Source: Bacteroidales bacterium (GTDB lineage: Bacteria > Bacteroidota > Bacteroidia > Bacteroidales > UBA10428). From it: a stretch of 64,000 bases of DNA. Location: NCBI GenBank assembly GCA_016928305.1, contig JAFGKY010000008.1, forward strand, positions 20,935 to 84,934, given 5' to 3'. Under the pieces are notes generated by a model that saw only the letters and a program-made list of their open reading frames with translations, searched no databases and was not told the DNA's origin. Made by a program: the position numbers and the translations under genes. Below, in pieces: positions 43,284 through 50,988 of the stretch; the stretch's first letter is position 1; every line of letters begins with the position of its first letter.

Positions 43284-44020
43284 TATATTCCCCCCGCCGC
43301 CTCCTTATCCAGGTACCACTCTAACTTACCCCGTAAAGGTTTTATATGCCAGGCTGGGTATAACTTAGCCACGGATTCATCAGCCATAATCTCTTTTATT
43401 CTTTGATTTTTTGACCTACCGGTTACTATGAAGGAGATCCGATCGGCATTCATGATTGTTTTTCCGGTGAGGGTGATCCGTTGTTGTCCCGATTCCGGAT
43501 GAACCGCTTTGGCACAAATGGCATTGACAGACAATAGAGACATCTGGCCGGGAAAGATGGAAGCAACGTGACCATCTTCACCCATCCCAAGGAATATCCA
43601 GTCAAATACAGGTGCTGCATTCCGCATTGCAACATGCCTGTTGATTTCTTCACCGTATCGAATGACCTCTTCTTCAGGTTTTTTTTCACCCCGGATACGG
43701 TGGATGTTGGATTTTCTGATGTTCAGTGCACTGAGCATATAGCGGTTGGCCATTCCATAATTGCTGTCGGGATGAAGCGGAGGAACACACCTCTCGTCAC
43801 ACCAAAAAAAATGCACCTTTCCCCATTCAATACCTGAAGATTTCAGCGGATAGCGTGAGGCAATCTTTTTAAACAGCAACTGTGGTGTAGTACCGCCGGA
43901 AAGAACAATGCTGACCTTTTTCTGCTTATAACAAAGATCATCTGCATGCCTGAAAAACACATCGGCCAGGGTGTCTGTTAAATCAGATACGGTATCGAAT
44001 ATCCGGATATCTGCGTTCAT
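43283..44020 (-). CDS. pgl: 6-phosphogluconolactonase
   Basis: 245 residues, the Pgl/DevB family, EC 3.1.1.31, second step of the oxidative pentose phosphate pathway. Visible: N-terminal VSIVLSGGTTPQLLFKKI, WGKVHFFWCDERCVPPLHPDSNYGM and the active-site region DWIFLGMGEDGHVASIFPG. It lies 6 nt downstream of zwf, whose product makes its lactone substrate. The stop codon abuts a GTGAACA-type array. Cytosolic, complete. Confidence 0.93.
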   Translation of the reverse strand: MNADIRIFDTVSDLTDTLADVFFRHADDLCYKQKKVSIVLSGGTTPQLLFKKIASRYPLKSSGIEWGKVHFFWCDERCVPPLHPDSNYGMANRYMLSALNIRKSNIHRIRGEKKPEEEVIRYGEEINRHVAMRNAAPVFDWIFLGMGEDGHVASIFPGQMSLLSVNAICAKAVHPESGQQRITLTGKTIMNADRISFIVTGRSKNQRIKEIMADESVAKLYPAWHIKPLRGKLEWYLDKEAAGGI

Positions 44021-44026
44021 TACATT

Positions 44027-45556
44027 CTATAATTCACAATAAATACCATCATCGGAAAGATTTTTACAGGGATATCGCCAGGTCATATTCGGTTCACCAA
44101 TCAGTCTGTCTGATTCCCTCGGCCCCCATGTACCTGCCGGATAACCATAAATGGGGATATCGCGATCATTTTCCCATGCCCACAAGATAGGATCGACAAT
44201 TTCCCATGCCTGTTCAATGGCATCACCCCGCGTGAACAGCGTTGAATCACCCTGCATACAATCAATCAGTAAGCGTTGATAGGCTTCAGGAATATGGTTA
44301 TACGCAAGATCGGAATAATGAAAGTTCATATTCACATCCTGTACTTTAAAGCCGGCACCGGGGACTTTCATACCAAATTTCAAAAGCATGCCTTCATCAG
44401 GTTGAATGCGTATTACCAATTGATTTTCTGCATTATGTCGATTTTCGTCAAAACAAAAAAGCTTATGTGGAGTCGATTTGAAATGGATTACGATTTCGGT
44501 CACCCGGGTGGGTAATCTTTTGCCCGTCCGGATGAAAAAAGGTACTCCTCCCCAGCGCCAGTTTTCTATGAAAAGTTTAAGTGCTACAAAGGTTTCTGTG
44601 CGGGAGTCCGGTTTGATTCCGGGTTCGTTACGATAGGATGGCATCCTGATACCATGGATGGTAGATTCGGTATATTGTCCGCGGATTACGTTTTCTGCTA
44701 CTTCTTTGGCAGGAATGGGTCGCACCGATTGCAATACCTTGAGAGTCTCGTTTCGGATAGCATTGGAGGTAATCAATGTTGGTGGTTCCATGGCAACCAG
44801 GGTAAGCAACTGAAGGAGGTGATTCTGTAACATGTCGCGCATGGCACCGGCTTTGTCATAATATCCTCCGCGGTTTTCAATTCCTATGCTTTCCGACGAT
44901 GTAATTTCAACATGGTGAACGTAATTCCGGTTCCAGAGAGGTTCAAATATACCGTTGGAGAATCGTGTGACCATGACATTCTGCACGGTTTCCTTACCCA
45001 GGTAATGATCAATGCGGTAAAGCTGTTCTTCATTGAAATATGCATAAAGAGATTTATGCAAAGAGCGTGCAGATTGGTAGTTGTAACCGACAGGTTTTTC
45101 AATGATGAGCCTTCTCCATCCCGATGAGGAACTCTTGTTTAAATGTTGAATTGCCAGGCTCTCGGCAATGATGGTATAAAGATCAGGAGGTGTGGCCAGG
45201 TAAAAAATACAATTGCCTCCGATCCCGAATTTCTGATCCACATCTTCCATTTTTTCTTTAAGTTTCTTATAGGCTGATGGTTGTAATGTGTCTATTGAGA
45301 CATAATGCAACAAATGGATAAAATCAACTGCAGGGTCACCAGTTGTTTTTTTATCATCTGATATTTTTAGCACTTCACGAGCCAGCTGCCGGAAGGCTTC
45401 ATCCGACAGGTCTGATCTACCGGTTCCTATTACAGCAAATGCCCCGGGGAGCAACTTCTGACTGTGAAGTGCAAACAATGCGGGGATCAGTTTTCGACTT
45501 GTGAGATCACCGGATGCACCAAAAATAACCAATAACTGATTTTCCCTGATTTGCAT
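44027..45556 (-). CDS. zwf: glucose-6-phosphate 1-dehydrogenase
   Basis: About 509 residues from ATG 45556 (MQIRENQLLVIFGASGDL); an ATG at 45598 adds 14 residues not seen in the family. EC 1.1.1.49, oxidises glucose-6-phosphate with NAD(P)+. The coenzyme fold is GASGDLTSRKL, the active site is YRIDHYLGKETVQN, and EITSSESIGIENRGGYYDKAGAMRDMLQNHLLQLL follows. It is cotranscribed with pgl (6-nt gap). With the ROK glucokinase near 50 kb it feeds NADPH and pentose supply. The divergent gene starts 76 nt away. Confidence 0.95.
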   Translation of the reverse strand: MQIRENQLLVIFGASGDLTSRKLIPALFALHSQKLLPGAFAVIGTGRSDLSDEAFRQLAREVLKISDDKKTTGDPAVDFIHLLHYVSIDTLQPSAYKKLKEKMEDVDQKFGIGGNCIFYLATPPDLYTIIAESLAIQHLNKSSSSGWRRLIIEKPVGYNYQSARSLHKSLYAYFNEEQLYRIDHYLGKETVQNVMVTRFSNGIFEPLWNRNYVHHVEITSSESIGIENRGGYYDKAGAMRDMLQNHLLQLLTLVAMEPPTLITSNAIRNETLKVLQSVRPIPAKEVAENVIRGQYTESTIHGIRMPSYRNEPGIKPDSRTETFVALKLFIENWRWGGVPFFIRTGKRLPTRVTEIVIHFKSTPHKLFCFDENRHNAENQLVIRIQPDEGMLLKFGMKVPGAGFKVQDVNMNFHYSDLAYNHIPEAYQRLLIDCMQGDSTLFTRGDAIEQAWEIVDPILWAWENDRDIPIYGYPAGTWGPRESDRLIGEPNMTWRYPCKNLSDDGIYCEL

Positions 45557-45598
45557 ATAGAAAAGATTATTATTATAAAAATACCCTAAATTCATCAA

Positions 45599-45628
45599 TT
45601 GGAGAAATCAATTAAAAAACTATTTTTG
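45599..45628 (+). promoter_or_regulatory. complete Bacteroidota promoter, TTG-N19-TATTTTTG
   Basis: TTG at 45599-45601, 19 nt, then TATTTTTG at 45621-45628: the classic spacing. The -7 element ends only 4 nt before the ankyrin-protein ATG at 45633, so transcription should start at or beside the ATG, giving a leaderless mRNA. Confidence 0.6.
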
Positions 45629-45632
45629 ATAC

Positions 45633-47063
45633 ATGGGCAAATTCATTATTTCGAAAAACCTTTTTGTAGTTTTCATGTTGTTGATAGTGCCATGGATGAC
45701 ATTACTTAGTGCACAGGAATACCAGAAGGTTGTCGGACAAGATACGGTAATTATTATTGATGAAGACACGGTTTATTCTTATCTGTTGGCTGCATCGCAG
45801 GGCGACAGTATTCTGGTATTGGCGCTGCTGAAAGCAGGAGTTCAGGTGGATACTGCTACCTGGGAAGGAATTACAGCACTTATGTATGCCGTTCAGAACA
45901 ACCACGTTGGAACCGTGAAAGTATTGGCAGAGAACGGTGCAAAACTTAACAGAAAGGATTTTAAAGGAAACAGCCCCCTTTTAGTAGCAGTGCAAAATGG
46001 GAATCTCGAAATGGCCGAATACCTTATAAGAAAAGGCGCTGATATTAACCTGGGTGACAAACACGGTGTAACTCCACTGATGCTTGCTGCAGGAGTTGAC
46101 AGCTTTGCATTGGCTGACATGCTGATTTATTATGACGCCGATGTATTACTGGCTGATAAAAACGGAACTACTGCATTGATGATAACTGCCGTTACAGGCA
46201 ATTATAGTCTGGCATCTGCCTTGCTGGAAGCCGGAGCAGATGTTAACTGCAGGGATAAGAACGGATACACACCCCTTTTTGCTGCTACCTGGTACGGATA
46301 CTGGAGCTTTCTGGAATTGCTGCTGGATTACGAAGCTGATCCCAATGTTGTGGCAAATAATGGATATACTGCTCTGAGTGTTGCTGTCGAAGCTGATGAT
46401 CTGTATGCAACCAAACTGCTGTTAGCGGCAGGCTCAGATCTGAATCATCGGATAAGCTTTTCACAAAATCCTCTAACCATAGCAGTTGAAAAAAGGAACG
46501 ATTCCATTGCTGCCATTTTGTGGCATCATCATGCACGATTTAATGCCTGGCCCAGTTTCAGCAAATTCGGTCTGGGTACCGAGATGAACTTCAATGCAGA
46601 TGATTACAGGTGGAGCTTTTTTTTCATGGCTTCAGAAAGAAAATACGGTTTAAGCGTCTCGGGCGGCTGGGGATTCAGACCATCTGCCATAAGGGTATTG
46701 GAAAATGTCAGAGATACCCTTTATCAATTCTGGGAAAAAAGAGGAAACCTGTTTCTTTCAATTGACAAATCTATGTTTTTAGTTCACGGTAAGAAAAATT
46801 TTCGGGCCGGTCTTTATGCCGGATTGAAAGGAATATATACCTACGGAAGTTACAGGGGGACAGGCGAAAAACCGAATGATAGGCTGTTGGTTGCTCCGGG
46901 TGCTGGACTATGCCTGCAAAGCAAAGTGATCCGTTTTACGGCAGGATATGAATACCTGAACCTTGATCTGTATAAAATCAGTCCTCATCGTTTCAACATT
47001 TCAATATGTCTAATGTGGAACCGTAAAAAGAATAATTTTAAACACGATTTTATTAATTGGTAA
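45633..47063 (+). CDS. ankyrin-repeat protein with C-terminal beta-barrel-like domain
   Basis: 476 residues. Signal peptide (cleavage near LLSAQ-EY). Seven or so ankyrin repeats (about 45-310), e.g. GITALMYAVQNNHVGTVKVLAENGAKLNRKDFKGNSPLLVAV, with the NGxTALMxA consensus. From about 315 to the end the chain is Gly/aromatic-rich alternating strands (LGTEMNFNADDYRWSFFFMASERKYGLSVSGGWGF; AGLYAGLKGIYTYGSYRG; FTAGYEYLNLDLYKISPHRFNISICLMW) ending in an aromatic, as in small outer-membrane beta-barrels. So the ankyrin part may be held in the periplasm by a barrel. A 153-residue lipoprotein gene follows by 4 nt. A start downstream (Met15) is possible given the promoter position. Confidence 0.75.
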   Translation: MGKFIISKNLFVVFMLLIVPWMTLLSAQEYQKVVGQDTVIIIDEDTVYSYLLAASQGDSILVLALLKAGVQVDTATWEGITALMYAVQNNHVGTVKVLAENGAKLNRKDFKGNSPLLVAVQNGNLEMAEYLIRKGADINLGDKHGVTPLMLAAGVDSFALADMLIYYDADVLLADKNGTTALMITAVTGNYSLASALLEAGADVNCRDKNGYTPLFAATWYGYWSFLELLLDYEADPNVVANNGYTALSVAVEADDLYATKLLLAAGSDLNHRISFSQNPLTIAVEKRNDSIAAILWHHHARFNAWPSFSKFGLGTEMNFNADDYRWSFFFMASERKYGLSVSGGWGFRPSAIRVLENVRDTLYQFWEKRGNLFLSIDKSMFLVHGKKNFRAGLYAGLKGIYTYGSYRGTGEKPNDRLLVAPGAGLCLQSKVIRFTAGYEYLNLDLYKISPHRFNISICLMWNRKKNNFKHDFINW

Positions 47064-47067
47064 TAAT

Positions 47068-47529
47068 ATGGCTGGTGTGAGATTTTTGCTTGTTAGCTTG
47101 TTCATTCTTGTTGTTATTGCGTTAGCATGTAATGAGAAGATGTTTACAGGCTCTGTGGATTGCGATAAGTGTTATTCGGAAAAGCCTGAAGTTGAAAAGC
47201 TTTTTGTATACCTGACCTTTAATGAAGATATTGATGAAATTCCGCTGGTATTATACAAGGGAGATATTGAAGACAACCATATCGACTATATTGATACTGC
47301 CTGGGCTGCAAATGGTAACCCCTATTGGGTGATGGTGGAGGTGGAACAGGACTATTCCATAAGAGCAGAATACAGATTAGCCCGCAAGACCATTTATGCC
47401 GTTGATGAAACACGGTTACAAGTAAAACATGTAAGCGATGTGGAAGTATGTGATGTCGAATGCTGGGTGGTCGAAGATAATACCATGAGCCTGGAGCTCA
47501 AGGATGACTTCATGGAAAAGGGACCATGA
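47068..47529 (+). CDS. small cysteine-containing lipoprotein
   Basis: 153 residues with signal peptide and lipobox VIALAC (Cys21). The rest is mostly beta: YLTFNEDIDEIPLVLYKGDIEDNHIDYIDTAW, MVEVEQDYSIRAEYRL, RKTIYAVDETRLQVKHVSDVEVCDVECWVVEDNTM. Two close pairs of cysteines (VDCDKC, VCDVEC) could form disulfides. No family recognised. It starts 4 nt after the ankyrin-barrel stop, so the two probably form one operon and may act together at the outer membrane. Confidence 0.7.
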   Translation: MAGVRFLLVSLFILVVIALACNEKMFTGSVDCDKCYSEKPEVEKLFVYLTFNEDIDEIPLVLYKGDIEDNHIDYIDTAWAANGNPYWVMVEVEQDYSIRAEYRLARKTIYAVDETRLQVKHVSDVEVCDVECWVVEDNTMSLELKDDFMEKGP

Positions 47530-47537
47530 AAACTCAC

Positions 47538-47635
47538 AGTGAAAAGTGAAAAGTGAAAAGTGAAAAGTGCATTACAGTACTGTGGACTGTCGACTGTGGA
47601 CTGTGGACAGTGAACAGTGAACAGTGAACAGTGAA
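47538..47635. repeat. 7-bp array, about 14 units
   Basis: First AGTGAAA units (47538-47565), then CTGTGGA-type units (CTGTGGA three times, CTGTCGA once; 47580-47607), then CAGTGAA four times (47608-47635). The unit changes but the period remains 7 bp. It begins 8 nt after the lipoprotein stop. Confidence 0.8.
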
Positions 47636-47640
47636 ACTAA

Positions 47641-47672
47641 TCTGCAAATCTGTAAACCTGTGAACCGTCTAC
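47641..47672. repeat. 8-bp array, 4 units
   Basis: TCTGCAAA, TCTGTAAA, CCTGTGAA and CCGTCTAC in phase, five nucleotides after the heptamer array. Confidence 0.5.
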
Positions 47673-47810
47673 TTTCATCCTAAACACTATGATAAAAAAG
47701 AATCAGAAAATTGAAAGACGGAGAACTGCGAAATGGGCCTTTCATTTCCAAAACAGTTATACCATACGATGAACTCTATCAGCAGTATGGAAGCCTGCTT
47801 GTTTTTACTG

Positions 47811-47840
47811 TTGCATTCTAATAAAATTTTTATACTTTCG
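47811..47840 (+). promoter_or_regulatory. promoter TTG-N19-TACTTTCG
   Basis: TTG at 47811-47813, 19 nt, then TACTTTCG at 47833-47840 (TAnnTTTG with one mismatch). It is 48 nt before the TPR-protein ATG. Confidence 0.5.
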
Positions 47841-47887
47841 GGTTTCATACAAGAAGCCAAAACAATTAATAATTAATATAATCGATT

Positions 47888-48862
47888 ATGAATAAGTATG
47901 TTACAAAGAAAATCGCAATATGTATTGCAATGGTAGTGTTGGTAAATTTTGGTTTGCTTGCACAGGAGAAAAATGATGCCATAAGGGCCTTCAATGCATC
48001 CGTGGAGGTTATGAAAACCGATCCTGCGGCAGCAATTGAATTGTTCGAGGATTGCATTAAAACCTGCGAACAGGTTGGTGACTCGGCATTTGAAATCCAG
48101 TATAAAGCGGAACAGGTCTTACCAGGCTTGTATTATCAGAAAGCCTTAAACCTGTTGACTGAGGATAAAAAAATTGAAGAATCTCTGACCGTAGCCAAAA
48201 AGACGCTTCAGGTAGCTGAAAAGTATAACAATCAGAAAGTGAAGGATAATATCCAGAAAGTTTTGATCCAGGCATATTCCAACATGGCCTCAGGCTTTCT
48301 GGCTGAAAATGATTATGAAAAGGCCATTCAGGCATACGATAGTTTGTTAATGATCAATCCTGAACACCTGACAGTTTTATACAATAAAGCTTTGATATAC
48401 AGAGGCATGGATAATAAAAAGAAATTTGAAGAGACAATCGATATATATAATGAGAAACTGAAAGCTGTTGGTGATACACAGAAAATACAACAGGCTAACG
48501 ATCTTGCCTGCGACTATTTTCGCATAGCAGCAAGCAAAGCTAACCAGGATAATGAACTCACTAACGCTCTAAACCTGTTAAATACGGCCTCGAAATACAA
48601 TGACGACCCGAATGTATCTTATCTGTATGCCAACATTTATAATAAGCAGAAGAAATATAGCCTTGCTGCAGAAAGTGCGCAAAAGGGTCTTGAATTGGAA
48701 ACAGGTTCTGCAGAAGACAAAGCCAAATTCTATTATGAACTTGGCTCAGCTCAGGCAGGTTTGGGTGATACAGGCAAGGCATGCGCTTCATTTAAAAAAT
48801 CATTGTATGGTCCGTTTCTGGAAGCTTCAAAAGCTCAACGGACAAATCTGAAATGCCAATAA
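47888..48862 (+). CDS. secreted TPR-repeat protein
   Basis: 324 residues with a signal peptide (NFGLLAQ-EKND). It carries helical tetratricopeptide repeats: the clearest are about 133-166 (YSNMASGFLAENDYEKAIQAYDSLLMINPEHLTVLYNKALIYRGM) and 245-290 (YANIYNKQKKYSLAAESAQKGLELE, FYYELGSAQAGLGDTGKACASFKKSL). TPRs form protein-binding superhelices; in this phylum such periplasmic proteins often belong to envelope machines. No partner is visible nearby. A promoter precedes it and a strong terminator follows, so it is transcribed alone. Confidence 0.85.
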   Translation: MNKYVTKKIAICIAMVVLVNFGLLAQEKNDAIRAFNASVEVMKTDPAAAIELFEDCIKTCEQVGDSAFEIQYKAEQVLPGLYYQKALNLLTEDKKIEESLTVAKKTLQVAEKYNNQKVKDNIQKVLIQAYSNMASGFLAENDYEKAIQAYDSLLMINPEHLTVLYNKALIYRGMDNKKKFEETIDIYNEKLKAVGDTQKIQQANDLACDYFRIAASKANQDNELTNALNLLNTASKYNDDPNVSYLYANIYNKQKKYSLAAESAQKGLELETGSAEDKAKFYYELGSAQAGLGDTGKACASFKKSLYGPFLEASKAQRTNLKCQ

Positions 48863-49277
48863 ATAGCATCACTGTTGATATATATTGAAAAACCCCGTCA
48901 TAACGGCGGGGTTTTTGCTTTATGGGTGGTGTTAATTACTTCTGCTTTGACAAATTGAAAAATCATTAAACCTCAAATTTATCAAAGTAGAATTATTGTA
49001 ACCTCTATTAGGTCTAAAAGCTGAAAAACTGCCATATTGCGTTCTGATGAACCGGTTTATATCGTGGACATAGAGTTTGTTCACAGGGGCTCAGTGAAGT
49101 GAGTTATATGTAAAATCATTAATTTTGGGGTGATACCAGAAATAATTATATAACCTCGCCTGCCTGTGTTGACAGTTATGCTTCACGGAAGTCACGAGGG
49201 ATAAGGAAAAAGATGTTGCAGGGAGACTTAACTTTAACACCCGAAATAAATAATAAAATATAGCACGTAATTGAATC
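48863..49277. other. intergenic region after TPR gene
   Basis: A 415-nt gap beginning with the terminator. The rest is AT-rich without a recognised gene. A small branched structure is possible at 49154-49199 (outer stem CCTCG/CGAGG, inner stems CTGT/ACAG and CTTC/GAAG). Confidence 0.4.
48888..48917 (+). terminator. intrinsic terminator of TPR gene
   Basis: AAAAACCCCG pairs perfectly with CGGGGTTTTT across a 9-nt loop, 25 nt after the stop, with the T-run formed by the arm itself. Confidence 0.9.
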
Positions 49278-49898
49278 ATGAACCTGAATTATCATTCGAA
49301 ATTACTGGAGGCGGCTGTTGCTGAGTTTTCACGACTGCCGGGCATTGGCCGTAAAACCGCTCTGCGCCTTGTTCTGCATTTGCTCAGACAGGAGAAGGAG
49401 ACTGCTGAAGCATTGGGAAATTCAATCATTCGTCTTTGTAATGAAGTGAAACAGTGCAATATATGCATGAACATTTCAGATAGTGATACTTGTCATATAT
49501 GTAACGATTCCTCCCGTGATCATTCAATCATTTGTGTGGTTGAAAGCATCAAGGATATACTCATTATTGAGAATACACAACAATTCAGGGGCGTTTATCA
49601 CGTGCTGGGAGGTATAATATCACCTATGGACGGTATAGGACCGGGTGATCTCACTATAACGGCACTTGAGAAGAGAATAAAACAAGGAGGAGTAAAGGAA
49701 TTGATACTTGCTTTAAGTGCCACAATGGAAGGAGATACTACCAATTTTTACCTTTACCGGAAATTTCATGCCCCCGATCTTTTCATGACCACGCTGGCCA
49801 GGGGAGTTTCTGTTGGCGATGAACTGGAGTATACGGATGAAATCACATTGGGTCGATCAATTGTTAACAGAATTCCCTTTGAGGTGAAAGAACAGTGA
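49278..49898 (+). CDS. recR: recombination protein RecR
   Basis: 206 residues, typical RecR length. N-terminal helix-hairpin-helix [20 protein letters not shown], zinc finger Cys57-x2-Cys60...Cys69-x2-Cys72 ([16 protein letters not shown]), Toprim domain ([37 protein letters not shown]) and Walker-B-like C-terminus. With RecF/RecO it loads RecA at gaps. The stop codon TGA lies inside the first unit of a downstream AACAGTG array, so the last codons (GAA CAG) are part of the repeat. Confidence 0.95.
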   Translation: MNLNYHSKLLEAAVAEFSRLPGIGRKTALRLVLHLLRQEKETAEALGNSIIRLCNEVKQCNICMNISDSDTCHICNDSSRDHSIICVVESIKDILIIENTQQFRGVYHVLGGIISPMDGIGPGDLTITALEKRIKQGGVKELILALSATMEGDTTNFYLYRKFHAPDLFMTTLARGVSVGDELEYTDEITLGRSIVNRIPFEVKEQ

Positions 49899-49953
49899 AC
49901 AGTGAACAGTGAAAAGTGAAAAGTGAAAAGTGAACAGTGAACAGTGAAAAGTT
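49891..49953. repeat. 7-bp array, 9 units, containing the recR stop
   Basis: AACAGTG and AAAAGTG units alternating in blocks (3, 3, 2, 1) with exact 7-bp phase. The recR stop codon is formed by the junction of the first and second units. Confidence 0.9.
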
Positions 49954-49983
49954 AAAAACCGAATACCTACTACTACCTTCACC

Positions 49984-50004
49984 TACTAACTACTAACTAC
50001 TAAC
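49984..50004. repeat. perfect 7-bp array TACTAAC, 3 units
   Basis: Three identical heptamers, 30 nt after the AACAGTG array and just downstream of the convergent ROK kinase gene. Confidence 0.7.
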
Positions 50005-50020
50005 AACTTCCCTGCTCTTC

Positions 50021-50791
50021 TTACCCCCCTAATTGGTTTTTTAGATAGATTTTTGCTGCGACGGCGGCTCCTATAATTCCCGCATTGTTAAGCAACAAGG
50101 CTGGTTCAACTCTCGCCCTGAGGTTGAGCTTATGTTTGAAATTATTCATCTTTTTACTGACACCACCTCCAATAATGATCATTTCTGGCCAGAAAAGGTT
50201 CTCCATAACGGTAAGGTAAGTATTAAAGCGTTCGCCCCAGGAGTCCCAATCCAATCCTTCGCGTTTCCTGGCAGCATCTGAGGCAGAATATTCCGCATCC
50301 TGGGGTTGCTCTTTCAGGAAAATATGTCCCAGCTCGGTGTTGGGATACAGTTTGCCTTTAACAAACAAGGCACTGCCAATGCCGGTTCCAGCAGTTACCA
50401 TCAATATAGATCCTTTAAAACCTGCACCTGCTCCGAATCTTATCTCTGCTAAACCGGCCGCATCAGCATCGTTTAACAGCCAAACAGGTAATTTGGTTGC
50501 TTTTGAAAACAATTTTCGTCCGTTGATTCCGATCCATGAATTGTCAATGTTGGCAGCTGTGCGCACAATGCCATTTTGAACAACGGCTGGAAATCCACAT
50601 CCTATTGCTCCTTTCCATCTGAAATGCCTGACATGCTGTGCAATTACACCGGCAATCCCTTCAGTATCCGACTTCTCCGGTGTGGGTATACGGTACTTTT
50701 CTTCCAGCAATTTACCTGTTTTGCAGTTGACCGGAGCCGCTTTAATTCCTGAACCGCCAATGTCAACACCTAGAATATTCTTTAAATTCAT
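50021..50791 (-). CDS. ROK-family glucokinase (polyphosphate glucokinase-like)
   Basis: About 256 residues from ATG 50791 (MNLKNILGVDIGGSG); ATG 50839 adds a leader without family match. ROK sugar kinase fold: phosphate-1 motif LGVDIGGSGIKA, second ATP/substrate motif LNDADAAGLAE, MVTAGTGIGSAL. It closely resembles PpgK, which phosphorylates glucose with polyphosphate or ATP; the ROK zinc Cys cluster is absent, as in PpgK. Feeds glucose into glycolysis and the zwf/pgl branch. Cytosolic; single gene, convergent with recR. Confidence 0.85.
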   Translation of the reverse strand: MNLKNILGVDIGGSGIKAAPVNCKTGKLLEEKYRIPTPEKSDTEGIAGVIAQHVRHFRWKGAIGCGFPAVVQNGIVRTAANIDNSWIGINGRKLFSKATKLPVWLLNDADAAGLAEIRFGAGAGFKGSILMVTAGTGIGSALFVKGKLYPNTELGHIFLKEQPQDAEYSASDAARKREGLDWDSWGERFNTYLTVMENLFWPEMIIIGGGVSKKMNNFKHKLNLRARVEPALLLNNAGIIGAAVAAKIYLKNQLGG

Positions 50792-50953
50792 GAGATTGTA
50801 TTTAAATGTTTGCCAAGAATGAATCAAAATTGAAACCATTAAAATAGAGTAAAGAAATTAAAAATCATACATATTAATAAGATTTTTGGCTTTTCCCTGC
50901 CTGTTGATAAAATTTACTAAAGTTAACGGTTGTATTCCAGTAAAATAAATAAA

Positions 50954-50984
50954 TTGGCCGTAATTAACAATCCTTATAATTTTC
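50954..50984 (+). promoter_or_regulatory. promoter TTG-N20-TAATTTTC
   Basis: TTG at 50954-50956, 20 nt, then TAATTTTC at 50977-50984 (one mismatch to TAnnTTTG). The -7 element ends 4 nt before ATG 50989, the same spacing as at the ankyrin-barrel gene, so a leaderless transcript is likely. Confidence 0.5.
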
Positions 50985-50988
50985 CGGT

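Larger units (their letters stand above)
47530..47887. other. intergenic region with 7- and 8-bp arrays and a promoter
   Basis: A 358-nt gap. It holds a long heptamer array (47538-47635), a short octamer array (47641-47672) and the promoter of the TPR gene (47811-47840). Nothing else was recognised. Confidence 0.5.

Noticed and set aside
49154..49199. Small branched fold (CCTCG/CGAGG with two inner 4-bp stems)
   Set aside because: Stems are only 4-5 bp; such folds are common by chance.
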